This document shows, one piece after another, positions 25,941 through 34,527 of a stretch of DNA of 64,000 bases; the first letter of the stretch is position 1; each line of letters starts with the position of its first letter. A program made the position numbers and the translations under genes. Source of the stretch: Candidatus Melainabacteria bacterium (GTDB lineage Bacteria > Cyanobacteriota > Vampirovibrionia > Obscuribacterales > Obscuribacteraceae); NCBI GenBank assembly GCA_016212515.1, contig JACRFZ010000029.1, forward strand, positions 1 to 64,000. The letters run 5' to 3'. The notes under the pieces were generated by a model that saw nothing but the letters and a program-made list of their open reading frames with translations, had not been told where the DNA came from and made no database searches.

Positions 25941-25969
25941 AGTCTACTCTTCCAAAAACTTATCATCAA
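25941..25969 (-). promoter_or_regulatory. Sigma-70-type promoter of the hydrogenase operon
   Basis: Read on the minus strand, TTGATG (25969-25964), a 17-base spacer and TAGACT (25946-25941) form a reasonable -35/-10 pair. It would give an untranslated leader of about 80 bases before hupS at 25855. Spacing is ideal; the hexamers match consensus at 4 of 6 and 4 of 6. Confidence 0.55.
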
Positions 25970-26110
25970 CGGCAAAACAGACTTTTCATTTAGCAAACGC
26001 CGAGTTTAATGAAAGGGCAGATTTCAAACTGGGCATTTCATAATAGAGACCTGGAAATTGTCTATACTGGGTCAAGGGCTTCAGCATCCCATCGCAGGAG
26101 AAAGCGCATC

Positions 26111-26917
26111 ATGTCGGCAGGGAATGGAACGTTATTGACGATTGAGCACCGACTGCAAGATGCTAACACCGCCGCTCAACTTAACCAGTTACTGGGAAGA
26201 CTCGACGAAGTACTGACCTTACTCGACCTGGTAGGCGGCGCCCTCAAACGAGGACCGGAATACGCCGACAATATCAACTCCTTAATTCTCCAACTGCGGG
26301 GTTTGTCCGGCACAGGCGGTCTTGATGATCTGGCGGCCAGCCTGCACCGACTGGAGAAATTGGCCAACTCCGAACAACTGCAAAAAATAGAAGACAAAAT
26401 CACTGACGAAAAGACTGCCACGGCCGTTCTCCATCTGCTCGACAATTTAAATGAAGTGGCAGATCTCTTGGACCTTCTCTTGTCTGCCCTGCGAAGAGGT
26501 CCGGAGTACGCCGACAACATCAACGGCTTGCTACAAAAACTGCGCGAAGGTCTAGGTCAATCATCAGTCAGCTTCGGCGAACAATTGAGAGCCATAGATC
26601 TACCCGGCTTACGCAATACGGCAGTACAGTTGACCGCCATCATTCAGTCACCACAGATGCAGAACCTTCTTGCCTCTGATATCTTCGGCGCAGACTCTAT
26701 AGAACTGGTAGACCGCGTGGCAAAAGTAGCCGTAGAAGCATCCATCGAAGCTCGCAAACCAGGTCCCAAGATAGGCATCTGCGCCATGCTGAAAATGCTC
26801 AGCGATCCTGACATTCAAAGAGCCTTAAGATTCGCCTTCGGCTTTGCAAAGAAACTAGGAAGGGAACTGGACAGACCGGAAAATGCACGAGCTATCCATA
26901 GCAAGAAGCCTGATTGA
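26111..26917 (+). CDS. Duplicated DUF1641-like helical protein, hydrogenase-linked
   Basis: A 268-residue protein starting at ATG 26111 (AGGAG 11 bases upstream). It contains an internal duplication: residues about 24-63 and 107-145 align, sharing LLDL...AL-R-RGPEYADNIN. The ten-residue block RGPEYADNIN is identical at 47-56 and 129-138. The pattern resembles DUF1641, a family seen beside formate dehydrogenases and other redox enzymes. The C-terminus is helical and basic. It overlaps hypA by 35 bp and is transcribed away from hupS, so a hydrogenase accessory role is likely but its function is unknown. Confidence 0.75.
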   Translation: MSAGNGTLLTIEHRLQDANTAAQLNQLLGRLDEVLTLLDLVGGALKRGPEYADNINSLILQLRGLSGTGGLDDLAASLHRLEKLANSEQLQKIEDKITDEKTATAVLHLLDNLNEVADLLDLLLSALRRGPEYADNINGLLQKLREGLGQSSVSFGEQLRAIDLPGLRNTAVQLTAIIQSPQMQNLLASDIFGADSIELVDRVAKVAVEASIEARKPGPKIGICAMLKMLSDPDIQRALRFAFGFAKKLGRELDRPENARAIHSKKPD

Positions 26918-27230
26918 AATTGCTTCCGAAGCCGCCAGGAAAGACGGACGCGCGGTAGAAGCTGTGCACATTAAAGTCGGTGCCCTGAGCGGCGTTGTGC
27001 CGGAAGCACTCACTTTCGCTTACGAAATTGCAACCGAAGATACTATTCTAGCCGGTTCAAAACTAATGATTCAGCACGTGCCGGTGCGCATTTTCTGCCA
27101 CACCTGCAATTGCGAGGTCGACTTGCCCGGCATACAAAGCTTCGCCTGCCCAAAGTGCGGACAGCGCAGCTCAGATCTTGTAAATGGTCGTGAACTGGAC
27201 ATTATTTCACTGGAAGTAAAAGATAGCTAG
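26883..27230 (+). CDS. hypA: Nickel-delivery protein HypA
   Basis: A 115-residue metallochaperone that passes nickel to the hydrogenase large subunit with HypB. The nickel site is the N-terminal MHE (His2). The zinc site is CHTC near 74-77 and CPKC near 90-93. The length is typical. It starts inside the upstream gene and ends 5 bp from the convergent hypB. Confidence 0.96.
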   Translation: MHELSIARSLIEIASEAARKDGRAVEAVHIKVGALSGVVPEALTFAYEIATEDTILAGSKLMIQHVPVRIFCHTCNCEVDLPGIQSFACPKCGQRSSDLVNGRELDIISLEVKDS

Positions 27231-27235
27231 AGAAG

Positions 27236-28126
27236 TCAAACCGGGCCAAGCTGTCGACTCTCGCTTCTTTTGCTCAAAACAAAATCACACCAGGCATCGA
27301 CTCCAAGGCCCGTCTTGGCAGAAACTTCAAAGATCTGAGCGCCCGGATTGATAGCACGCAAATTATCGAGAGCAAGCTCCCGATTAAATTCGCAAGCCTC
27401 GGCAAGATCGACCTTGCTTAGCACAATGGCATCTGCAAAGCGAAACATGGGAGGGTACTTCAAGGGCTTGTCCTCACCCTCGGTAACCGACAACATAGCC
27501 ACCCTCAGATCTTCACCAAGATCAAATGTTGCAGGGCAAACCAAATTGCCGACATTCTCAATAAACAAAACATCCAGACTACGAGCATCCATTTCCAGAA
27601 GGGCCGCCGCCACCATGCCGGCATCAAGATGACAGAGCGTACCGGTACTGATCTGTACAACCGGCGCACCGGTCTCCCTCAAACGCAGCGCATCATTCTC
27701 AGTTTCCAAATCGCCAACAATGACACCACACTTACTCCGCTGACCAAGAACCTGAATCGTTTTCTTGAGCAGGGCTGTTTTGCCGGCACCGGGTGAGGAA
27801 AGTAAGTTGAGAGCAAGTAACGCGATTCCCCTGAAAAAACCGCGATTGCGTTCCGCCTGCAGATTATTGGCTCCCAAAATGCTCTTGTGCACGGCCACCA
27901 GGTCATGCCCGTGGCTGTGCCCATGGTCGTGGTCGTGAGCGTGGTCGTGAGCGTGGTCATGAGCTTCAGTGTGCGCATGTTCATGATTATGCATATGTTC
28001 ATGTTCATGACTATGAACATGCTCTCCGTGGCTATGTTCGTGACTGTGGGTTACGCCCTTCTTCTGCTGCGCCTTTCCATTGATCTTGGTGGGCAAAGGC
28101 AAACCACAGCCGCATTCAGTACACAT
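27236..28126 (-). CDS. hypB: Hydrogenase nickel-insertion GTPase HypB with His-rich N-terminus
   Basis: A 296-residue GTPase powering nickel insertion. It starts MCTECGCG, the high-affinity Cys nickel site, and then has an approximately 55-residue tract of about 29 His alternating with Glu, Asp and Ala (HDHAHDHAHDHDHGH), which stores nickel. The G domain follows with Walker A SSPGAGKTALL near 109-119 and the metal-bridging Cys/His (LCHLDAG). The repeated coding tract at about 27897-28060 is a short-repeat region prone to length change. GGAGGA precedes the ATG. Confidence 0.96.
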   Translation of the reverse strand: MCTECGCGLPLPTKINGKAQQKKGVTHSHEHSHGEHVHSHEHEHMHNHEHAHTEAHDHAHDHAHDHDHGHSHGHDLVAVHKSILGANNLQAERNRGFFRGIALLALNLLSSPGAGKTALLKKTIQVLGQRSKCGVIVGDLETENDALRLRETGAPVVQISTGTLCHLDAGMVAAALLEMDARSLDVLFIENVGNLVCPATFDLGEDLRVAMLSVTEGEDKPLKYPPMFRFADAIVLSKVDLAEACEFNRELALDNLRAINPGAQIFEVSAKTGLGVDAWCDFVLSKRSESRQLGPV

Positions 28127-28216
28127 TCACTTTTCCTCCGGCGAACCATCAGGACCCACATCATCTATCTACAGTATGATGACATCGCCACAAAGCAAAT
28201 TCATTAATTCCGCACC

Positions 28217-29071
28217 TCAAGGCAAAAGATTCTGCAGATCAGGCAAACTATCGCCCAGACCCAAGAGGAAACTCAAGCCCACCAGCAAACTGAAGACACC
28301 GGTCAAAATACTTAGACCCAACAAAACCTTCTTAAACTTTACCGTAGAAGTAAAGCCAAAACTAAAGGCCAGGGCGGAGGCCAGATTACAGCCAATGATA
28401 CCGGCGGCAAAACTAAATAGCATTGCCATACCCACAGCCTGAGATGTACTTGCCACGGAAGTAAGGAGCAAGACCTGAGAACCAGTCTCTGCGCCTATGC
28501 CATGCACCAATCCAACCAGAAATGCCGTCGCGCCGTTGTAACCAGCCGCCGTCGCAAAGGGCTCGGGCACCTTGTGGAGATGTCGCTGATTGGTTAGCCA
28601 GTGTCCTAACTGACGATAGCCTTTATGGAGTCCATTCAACAGAACCAGTCCACGACTTAAAGGCAGAGCCCCACTGCTTGTGTCGGCACCTGAGAACTGC
28701 CTGAAAGCCAGGTAGAAGACCCAGATACTGAGGGACACCAGGGTCAAGCCTACAAGCTTTTCCATCACCGGATCAACCCAGCCAGGCAGGACTGAAGCAA
28801 AACAAATAGCGCAGGCGCCAAGAGCAATAACAACCAGTCCGTGACCGAGCGCATACATTAGAGAGGCCAGCAAACACTCACGCCGACTTTTGCCGGCACA
28901 GCCCGCACTGGTCACAATATCGAAGATAGCAGCCAGATGATCCCAGTCGACGCCGTGGCGCAAGCCGAGCAGAAAGGAGCTGGTCATAAGTAGCAAGGCA
29001 GACGTATCGGAACTCAAAGGGTCACCTCGGAGCAAGCGCAAAACACTGGTATCACTGGCGATACTGCTCAA
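28217..29071 (-). CDS. Nickel/cobalt transporter, NiCoT/NicO-like
   Basis: A 284-residue membrane protein with about six to seven helices. Near 35-49 it has LGLRHGVDWDHLAAI, a variant of the NiCoT signature RHAxDADH whose His and Asp bind the metal, and a second site LVHGIGAETGSQV near 195. Nickel uptake fits its place after hypB. The start is a TTG at 29071 overlapping the upstream gene by 20 bp; a later start at ATG 28987 would still include the signature. Nickel rather than cobalt is inferred from context. Confidence 0.82.
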   Translation of the reverse strand: MSSIASDTSVLRLLRGDPLSSDTSALLLMTSSFLLGLRHGVDWDHLAAIFDIVTSAGCAGKSRRECLLASLMYALGHGLVVIALGACAICFASVLPGWVDPVMEKLVGLTLVSLSIWVFYLAFRQFSGADTSSGALPLSRGLVLLNGLHKGYRQLGHWLTNQRHLHKVPEPFATAAGYNGATAFLVGLVHGIGAETGSQVLLLTSVASTSQAVGMAMLFSFAAGIIGCNLASALAFSFGFTSTVKFKKVLLGLSILTGVFSLLVGLSFLLGLGDSLPDLQNLLP

Positions 29072-29630
29072 TCACCGGCAAAGGGTCCCAACCGAAGACC
29101 TGCCTAGCCGGCTTAAGAGCCCAGTGGCCGGCCACCTGCTCACTAAAGAACAGCTCATGCTCCGCCTCAGTCTTGGACATATGCCTGAGGGCCGGCAGAA
29201 GTTCATCCATCCCCAGCGCATGGGCATGCACAGCCGCTACGTCATATTCGCGCACGTTTTCATGTTCCAGCTTACCGGCAAAATACATAGGCAGAAACCA
29301 TCCGGTAAAGAAACACCCCAAGTAGGCCAGGCGCCCGATCGTACCCATCAATACTTCCCGCCAGAAAGCAGGCTTCTCACCCAGTTTCTCGAGCATGGCA
29401 CCCACCGTTTGCCGGTGCTCCACCTCTTCCCTCTCAATGCGAATGATAATATCGCGGGCAGTGCCCTGCGGCAGCGAGCGCCAGTGCCCGGCATAGGCCA
29501 GGGCGGCAGCCTTTTCCCCGCTATAGGCAAGCTGTAAGAGCCTCACCAGCCCTCGCCGATGTCCGGCTTGGTTCAAAGCCGACAACGACTCCGGTAAGTT
29601 TCTTCCATCGGCTTCCATCTCTAAACGCAA
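29052..29630 (-). CDS. Ferritin-like diiron protein (rubrerythrin/Coq7-like)
   Basis: A 192-residue four-helix protein with a diiron-type ligand set: E39 (GEKAAA), E69-VE-H72, a mid-chain Glu in LEHENVREYD (122-124), and E155-AE-H158. The ExxH pairs are the hallmark of ferritin-like oxidases, hydroxylases and peroxidases. A hydrophobic stretch near 98-118 (GRLAYLGCFFTGWFLP) may touch the membrane, as in demethoxyubiquinone hydroxylase Coq7. Its gene is translationally coupled to the nickel transporter. The substrate is unknown. Confidence 0.75.
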   Translation of the reverse strand: MRLEMEADGRNLPESLSALNQAGHRRGLVRLLQLAYSGEKAAALAYAGHWRSLPQGTARDIIIRIEREEVEHRQTVGAMLEKLGEKPAFWREVLMGTIGRLAYLGCFFTGWFLPMYFAGKLEHENVREYDVAAVHAHALGMDELLPALRHMSKTEAEHELFFSEQVAGHWALKPARQVFGWDPLPVIEQYRQ

Positions 29631-29654
29631 CTACTCCCCAAGCAAGCCAAAAGC

Positions 29655-30554
29655 TCACACCTGACCAACCCAGTTATGGGACTTAGCTACTTGCTTCCAC
29701 TGATCTCGAATGGCGGACATCTCAGACTCGGACAAAGGTCCTTTCTCCAGCAAGGTAGCGTTCGAGCGCCAGCGCCCAGGCACCTTGGTACCGACAATCA
29801 TGGTGTGAACACCCGGAACGCTGTAGGTAAAACGAAGCGCTCTAGAGCCGATAGACTCAGCGCTACCGTCCAGAAAATCATAACCGAGAGTGCGCATGCG
29901 CTCCCAGTATTCCACCACATAACTGTTATCCGGTCTTGACGGGAAGCGCCAGACGGCGTTGCCGATGGGGCGTTTGGCAATCACGCCCATATTCTTTTCA
30001 ATGGCCAGAGGCAGGGTCAGCTCGATGGCCTCCTGGTCGAATATAGACACCGAGGTCTGCAAAGTGTCGAACACACCCATATTCACGGCGTAATGAGCAT
30101 CCTGACCATCGCCGCTATAGCCGATGAAACGCACTTTACCCGACTTCTGCGCATCCTGCAGGGCTTCTACCACTTCCCCTTTTTCTAATATTTCCCTACT
30201 GCAACTATGTAGCTGCAAAAGGTCAACATAGTCCGTCTTCAGCCGCTTCAGGCTTCTATCGACGCTGGCCTTAATCTCGGACTTGCTCCAGGCCGGATTG
30301 TAGAAAGTGTCGGCGTGACCGCACTTGGTAAACAAAAAATATTCGCTTCGCCTTTTGGAGACTGAATTTCCGATCATCTCCTCACTTGTAACGTAGCACT
30401 CGGCAGTATCGATGGCATTCAGCCCCTGATCAAGCGCTTCATGTACCAGAGCATTGACGGTCTCTTGCGTGGCACCTTCATAGCCAATCTCAGCCGCACC
30501 GAAGCCAAGCACGCTGACATTCATGCCGGTCTTGCCCAGGATACGTTTTTCCAT
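29655..30554 (-). CDS. Aldo/keto reductase
   Basis: A 299-residue NADPH-dependent (beta/alpha)8 barrel oxidoreductase. The catalytic tetrad residues are visible as D (AIDTAECYV), Y (same stretch), K (FTKCGH) and H (LQLHSCS). The start at 30554 is chosen over 30569 because GGAGAG precedes it. The physiological carbonyl substrate cannot be inferred. It is 24 bp upstream of the ferritin-like gene and probably cotranscribed. Confidence 0.88.
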   Translation of the reverse strand: MEKRILGKTGMNVSVLGFGAAEIGYEGATQETVNALVHEALDQGLNAIDTAECYVTSEEMIGNSVSKRRSEYFLFTKCGHADTFYNPAWSKSEIKASVDRSLKRLKTDYVDLLQLHSCSREILEKGEVVEALQDAQKSGKVRFIGYSGDGQDAHYAVNMGVFDTLQTSVSIFDQEAIELTLPLAIEKNMGVIAKRPIGNAVWRFPSRPDNSYVVEYWERMRTLGYDFLDGSAESIGSRALRFTYSVPGVHTMIVGTKVPGRWRSNATLLEKGPLSESEMSAIRDQWKQVAKSHNWVGQV

Positions 30555-30578
30555 GGCGTCTCTCCTCATTCTAATTTT

Positions 30579-30593
30579 GCGCTAGACTAGCGC
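30579..30593. promoter_or_regulatory. 15-bp palindrome between divergent genes
   Basis: GCGCTAG-A-CTAGCGC is a perfect inverted repeat with a one-base centre, located between the aldo/keto reductase start (30554, minus) and the pseudo-receiver start (30624, plus). It is a likely dimer-binding operator for one or both genes. Confidence 0.45.
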
Positions 30594-30623
30594 TTGCTGA
30601 GATATCTTGCAATAAAGAAGTCA

Positions 30624-31040
30624 ATGGAAACCCTACGAATTTTGCTGGCAGGAAACTGCGACAAAACCACCAACCTGGCGCGGGCAGCCCTGGAGCCGCT
30701 TGACTACCAGATCGTCACAGCCAGAGCGATGTCTATGGCCCTCTTCCTAGCTCATAAAAACCTCCCGGAGCTGATTGTTTCGCCCTTCGAAATGTTGGAC
30801 GGTGACGGCATGACCTTCTTGACAGAGCTAAGGCAAGATGAGGAACTTCAATCGATTCCCTTCGTCTTTTGCCTGAACGAAATGCCTGAGGCTCAGTTTG
30901 AGCTGGCTGCCATCAAAGAGGGCGCTGCCAAGGTCGTGAGCAATAACCTTACCGTTTCCGAATTCAAGAACCTGGTGGAACCTTTAATCCACGAAAGATT
31001 GGTCAAGAAGGGCAAGCGGCAGGAATTCACGCCTGAGTAA
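30624..31040 (+). CDS. Degenerate response-regulator receiver domain (pseudo-receiver)
   Basis: A 138-residue stand-alone CheY-like fold. The phosphoacceptor Asp expected in LIVxD is replaced (ELIVSPFEMLDGDGM has Pro at the Asp position). The acidic pair after beta-1 is missing (ILLAGNCD), and the conserved Lys near the end is Asn (KVVSNN). Phosphorylation is therefore not expected, and it should act by protein binding. There is no output domain. An earlier start at 30594 would add ten residues not typical of the fold. Confidence 0.78.
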   Translation: METLRILLAGNCDKTTNLARAALEPLDYQIVTARAMSMALFLAHKNLPELIVSPFEMLDGDGMTFLTELRQDEELQSIPFVFCLNEMPEAQFELAAIKEGAAKVVSNNLTVSEFKNLVEPLIHERLVKKGKRQEFTPE

Positions 31041-31156
31041 AGTGCAGCAAACTTGCTCCAGTCACTTAATATGGCAAACCCGTAAAACTGGTTAAAATTG
31101 CAGCCAAAGGACATTTCTTAACGTCACCCCAAGCATAATCACAGGTAGCAAGCCAG

Positions 31157-31777
31157 ATGTCAAACACCACAAGAAAGCCCCTAGCGCCACTCCCGCAGCT
31201 CTTAGCAGCCGCCCTCACAGTCACAGCCGCCGCCTCGGCCCAGGCGGCCCCGGTCTGGAATATAGATTCGTCCCACTCAGACGCCGGATTTTCCATCAAG
31301 CACTTGATGATTTCCAACGTCAAAGGCTCCTTCACAAACGTAACCGGCACAGTTGAATACGACGGCAAAGATCCTAATTCCATCAAAGTTGATGCCACCA
31401 TCGATACCACCACCGTTAACACCGGTGACAAAGGTAGAGACGAGCATCTGCGCGGCGCCGACTTCTTCGATGCCGAGAAATTTCCCAAGATGACTTTCAA
31501 ATCTAAGAAAGTAAAATCGCTGGGCAAAGGCAAGTTTGCTCTCACCGGCGATCTGACCATCAAGGGCATCACAAAAGAAGTAACTCTGACCGTCGATGGA
31601 CCCTCAAAGGAAGTAAAAGATCCCTGGGGCAATACAAAAATTGCCGCTAGCGCCTCCACAAAAATTCAGCGCAAAGACTTCAACATCACCTACAACAAAG
31701 CCATGGATAACGGCGGCACCGTCATTGGTGACGATGTAGCCATTACCCTGGAAATCGAAGCCAACAAGAAGCAATAA
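31157..31777 (+). CDS. Exported YceI-family lipocalin-like protein
   Basis: A 206-residue periplasmic protein: signal peptide to about 30 (TAAASAQA-AP), then the YceI beta-barrel that binds isoprenoid-type lipids. The family start WNIDSSHSDAGFSIKHLMISNVKG and the core RDEHLRGADFFDAEKFPKMTF are intact. A TAAAAT -10-like element is visible at 31093-31098, about 60 bp upstream. The next gene starts 4 bp after its stop. The ligand is not known. Confidence 0.92.
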   Translation: MSNTTRKPLAPLPQLLAAALTVTAAASAQAAPVWNIDSSHSDAGFSIKHLMISNVKGSFTNVTGTVEYDGKDPNSIKVDATIDTTTVNTGDKGRDEHLRGADFFDAEKFPKMTFKSKKVKSLGKGKFALTGDLTIKGITKEVTLTVDGPSKEVKDPWGNTKIAASASTKIQRKDFNITYNKAMDNGGTVIGDDVAITLEIEANKKQ

Positions 31778-31781
31778 GTCG

Positions 31782-32891
31782 TTGACCAGCAGCCAGAAAG
31801 TCAAAATATGGAAGCGCCTCTGTCTTTTAGCAGCGGCGCTTCCCTGTGTTTCAGCCAGTCCGGCGGCAGCCCAGGACAGCCTCAAGCAGGCAGTGGCAAT
31901 GTTCAACAAAGGCGACTTTTCCTCTTGCACGGCCCTGCTTAACAGGGATATCAACGGCTCTCTCAAGAGTAACGCCACCGCTCATTATTATCTGGGCACC
32001 GCCCTGCTCCGACTGAATCAGAACAACGCCGCCGCCGAGCACTACCTGGCCACAAGCAAGCTTGCGCCGGGCACCGTATACGATGACTATAGCCGCAAAG
32101 CCCTTAAATCGATAATGGGCAGGGCCGGTAACATGCCCCACTCCTTGAAGGAGCAGTACCAGGCTCTGACAAACCAGGGGAGCACCAGTCAAACGGCCGC
32201 TTCCAACTCAGAGTCGACCAAGTCCAACTACAGGCAAAGTGAAGATGACGACCAGACCCTTCCCACTGCCGCCCTCAAAGACATAGACAGTACCTTTATC
32301 AGCGCCGGCAGGCGCACCGCCGACACCGACCGCGCTCTCATACAAGTGTGCAGAGCCGTTAAACTGGTTCCCAAAACAATAGTCGACGAACTGAAAGCGG
32401 GAGGCATCTCGGTACTGGTGACGCCGACCATCTTGGAAGCAATGCCAGGTTCAGCCATGGAAAAACCGAGAGGTTATGACCATGGCGGCGGCTATACTAA
32501 TTGCGGTGCTATGTTCCACCATCCCCGCATTTACATCGGTGAGCGGGTCTCCTATCTATCCAGCGTTCCCTACCCCAATAGGAACATCGCCTCAAGCATG
32601 CTGCATGAAATGGGCCATGCCTACGACAGCGTCAAAGGACACCTGTCGCAGACAGGCGAATTTGAACGATGCTACAAAGAAGACTTCTCTCACATTACCA
32701 ACACGCAGCGCACCAGGCACTCCTATTACACGCAATCGGACGGAGCAGGCGCAAGCGAGCTCTTTGCCCAGCTCTTCAGTTATGCCATATACAAGACACA
32801 AGTGAGAGCAGATGAAGATGCAAGCGATCTGCAAGTCACCTTTCCCCGCTGCACAAAATACATCAAAGACCTGATAAAAAGTAACCGCTGA
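31782..32891 (+). CDS. Secreted TPR plus zinc metallopeptidase (lethal-factor-like zincin)
   Basis: A 369-residue exported protein with a TTG start 4 bp after yceI. A signal peptide runs to about 30 (PAAAQ), and TPR-like helices occupy about 35-115. A low-complexity Ser/Thr/Gln linker follows, then a zincin domain. The zinc motif HEMGHAYD lies near 285-292, and a downstream Glu in GASELFAQLFSYAIY near 330 is the expected third ligand, an arrangement like anthrax lethal factor-type (ATLF) peptidases. It probably cuts envelope or extracellular proteins; the target is unknown. Confidence 0.78.
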   Translation: MTSSQKVKIWKRLCLLAAALPCVSASPAAAQDSLKQAVAMFNKGDFSSCTALLNRDINGSLKSNATAHYYLGTALLRLNQNNAAAEHYLATSKLAPGTVYDDYSRKALKSIMGRAGNMPHSLKEQYQALTNQGSTSQTAASNSESTKSNYRQSEDDDQTLPTAALKDIDSTFISAGRRTADTDRALIQVCRAVKLVPKTIVDELKAGGISVLVTPTILEAMPGSAMEKPRGYDHGGGYTNCGAMFHHPRIYIGERVSYLSSVPYPNRNIASSMLHEMGHAYDSVKGHLSQTGEFERCYKEDFSHITNTQRTRHSYYTQSDGAGASELFAQLFSYAIYKTQVRADEDASDLQVTFPRCTKYIKDLIKSNR

Positions 32892-32893
32892 AC

Positions 32894-34519
32894 ATGCCAC
32901 TATTTGGAAGAGAGCCGAAAAAACCTGTCGACTTTACCACCCTGAAAAAACCATGGGAAGCCGAACGCGTCAGCATCTATGAGCACATAGTAAGTAATCT
33001 TGAGGGCGATGACAGCGAATCCACCTTAAATGAAAAGGGCCAGACCCTACCTGACGAAGCACTGCTATACGAAGAAGATAGTATTCGCTGGGTAGCCGGC
33101 GGTCTTGACGGCGCCTTCGGACACCACAACGATCCGGCGGAAGCAAACGAGTTTTCCAAAGCCCTGGCCAAAGCCATGAAGCAACTGTTCAAAAAGAACA
33201 GCCCGGAGGCTCTGGCAGCCTTCTACCATCTGCTGGCACCGGAGAGCACCCTTAACTTCATCGACTCCTTCATGGAATATGCCATCGCTGCCGACTTGAC
33301 TGAAGATCCCTCCTTTTACGCGCTTGCCAAATGGCTCTTAAAGAATGCCCCGGACCGAGAACCGGTGAAGGCCGGCATCGCCATGCTGGGAGTTTGCGCC
33401 ACCGCCGACGACCAGGACCTCTTCATAGACATAGGCAAGCATGAGGAATTCACCCTATTCTCCTGCGTGGCCCTGCTGCACAGCCTGGCAGAACCGGAAG
33501 AAGCCCTTTTTCGCCTGGGCAAAGCAGTGCATGGTTGGGGACGCATTCAAGTAGTCGAACGCCTGGAAAATACCACAAACGAAGAAATCAAAGCCTGGCT
33601 TCTCAAAGAAGGCTACAAGAACAATATCATGTACGAATACACTGCTTACCAGTGCGCCACCACAGGCGATCTTCTGGCAGCTCTTAAGCAAGAGGAGCCG
33701 GACGACGAGCTGCTAGTTGCTGCCGGCAACCTTCTTTCGAGCATGAATGAACCTGGGACTCCCCTGGAAGAGTACATTGATGCACCGCAAGCAACACTCC
33801 TATTAATGCGGCACTTGGCCAAAAGAGAAATTTCCGTCAGTCAGTTTCTGGCGGTAAACGCCATCAAAGAGCTGGTGCTGGCATTGCCCGAGAGCGAAAC
33901 TAAAAGCGTCGGGGAAAAACCAACCTGGGCGGAAGTCAGCGAAGAAGTGCTCACCATCTGCGAAGCCATGCGCAGTCGCTCCGGCTGGGAAGAGAAAATC
34001 AGAGCCCAACTTAAATCAGATAACGATCAAGACTTTTTTGATGCCACCAGACTAGCCGACCTGTTCGGAATCGATACCTGGGAAAAGTACTTCGAACGAG
34101 TCAAACAAGGCAAAGAAGACTGGTACTTCCTCATGCGAACCAGGGACGAGAGCCGCATAGAGCAAGCGGTAGCACTGGCAGAAGAACTACTGCCGCTAGC
34201 CGAAATCGCCAGCGGCGCAGATGAAAAGATGGGCATGGGAGAAGGCTTCAAAGCTCATCGCTGCCTAGACTTTGTCTTGCAAGAACTGCGCGAATGGCCG
34301 GGTCATGGCTACAAACTAATTTGTGCCGGACTGAAAAGTCCGGTCACCAGAAATCGCAACCTGGCTTTGAAAGCGCTGCAGGTCTGGGGCAAAGACCACT
34401 GGCAAAATGATACGGAAGCTCTTCTGAATGAACTTCAGAAAGACGAGCCCAATGAACAAACCAGAAATTATTTTGCAGAAATCCTGGCCCAGGACTCCCA
34501 CAAAAACAACGAACAGTAG
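32894..34519 (+). CDS. Helical-repeat orphan protein (HEAT-like)
   Basis: A 541-residue cytoplasmic protein starting 2 bp after the secreted peptidase gene. It is composed of helical pairs of about 35-40 residues (EALAAFYHLLAPESTLNFIDSFMEYAIAA region, DDQDLFIDIGKHEEFTLFS, EALFRLGKAVHGWGRIQVVERL). These read as HEAT/ARM-type repeats, including the heme-free GHGYKLICAGLKSPVTRNRNLALKAL block near the end. No catalytic motif was recognised. It is probably a scaffold. Confidence 0.75.
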   Translation: MPLFGREPKKPVDFTTLKKPWEAERVSIYEHIVSNLEGDDSESTLNEKGQTLPDEALLYEEDSIRWVAGGLDGAFGHHNDPAEANEFSKALAKAMKQLFKKNSPEALAAFYHLLAPESTLNFIDSFMEYAIAADLTEDPSFYALAKWLLKNAPDREPVKAGIAMLGVCATADDQDLFIDIGKHEEFTLFSCVALLHSLAEPEEALFRLGKAVHGWGRIQVVERLENTTNEEIKAWLLKEGYKNNIMYEYTAYQCATTGDLLAALKQEEPDDELLVAAGNLLSSMNEPGTPLEEYIDAPQATLLLMRHLAKREISVSQFLAVNAIKELVLALPESETKSVGEKPTWAEVSEEVLTICEAMRSRSGWEEKIRAQLKSDNDQDFFDATRLADLFGIDTWEKYFERVKQGKEDWYFLMRTRDESRIEQAVALAEELLPLAEIASGADEKMGMGEGFKAHRCLDFVLQELREWPGHGYKLICAGLKSPVTRNRNLALKALQVWGKDHWQNDTEALLNELQKDEPNEQTRNYFAEILAQDSHKNNEQ

Positions 34520-34527
34520 AGCAAACT

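Noticed and set aside
27897-28060. Possible CRISPR-like short repeats
   Set aside because: They are the in-frame His codons of hypB, not spaced direct repeats.
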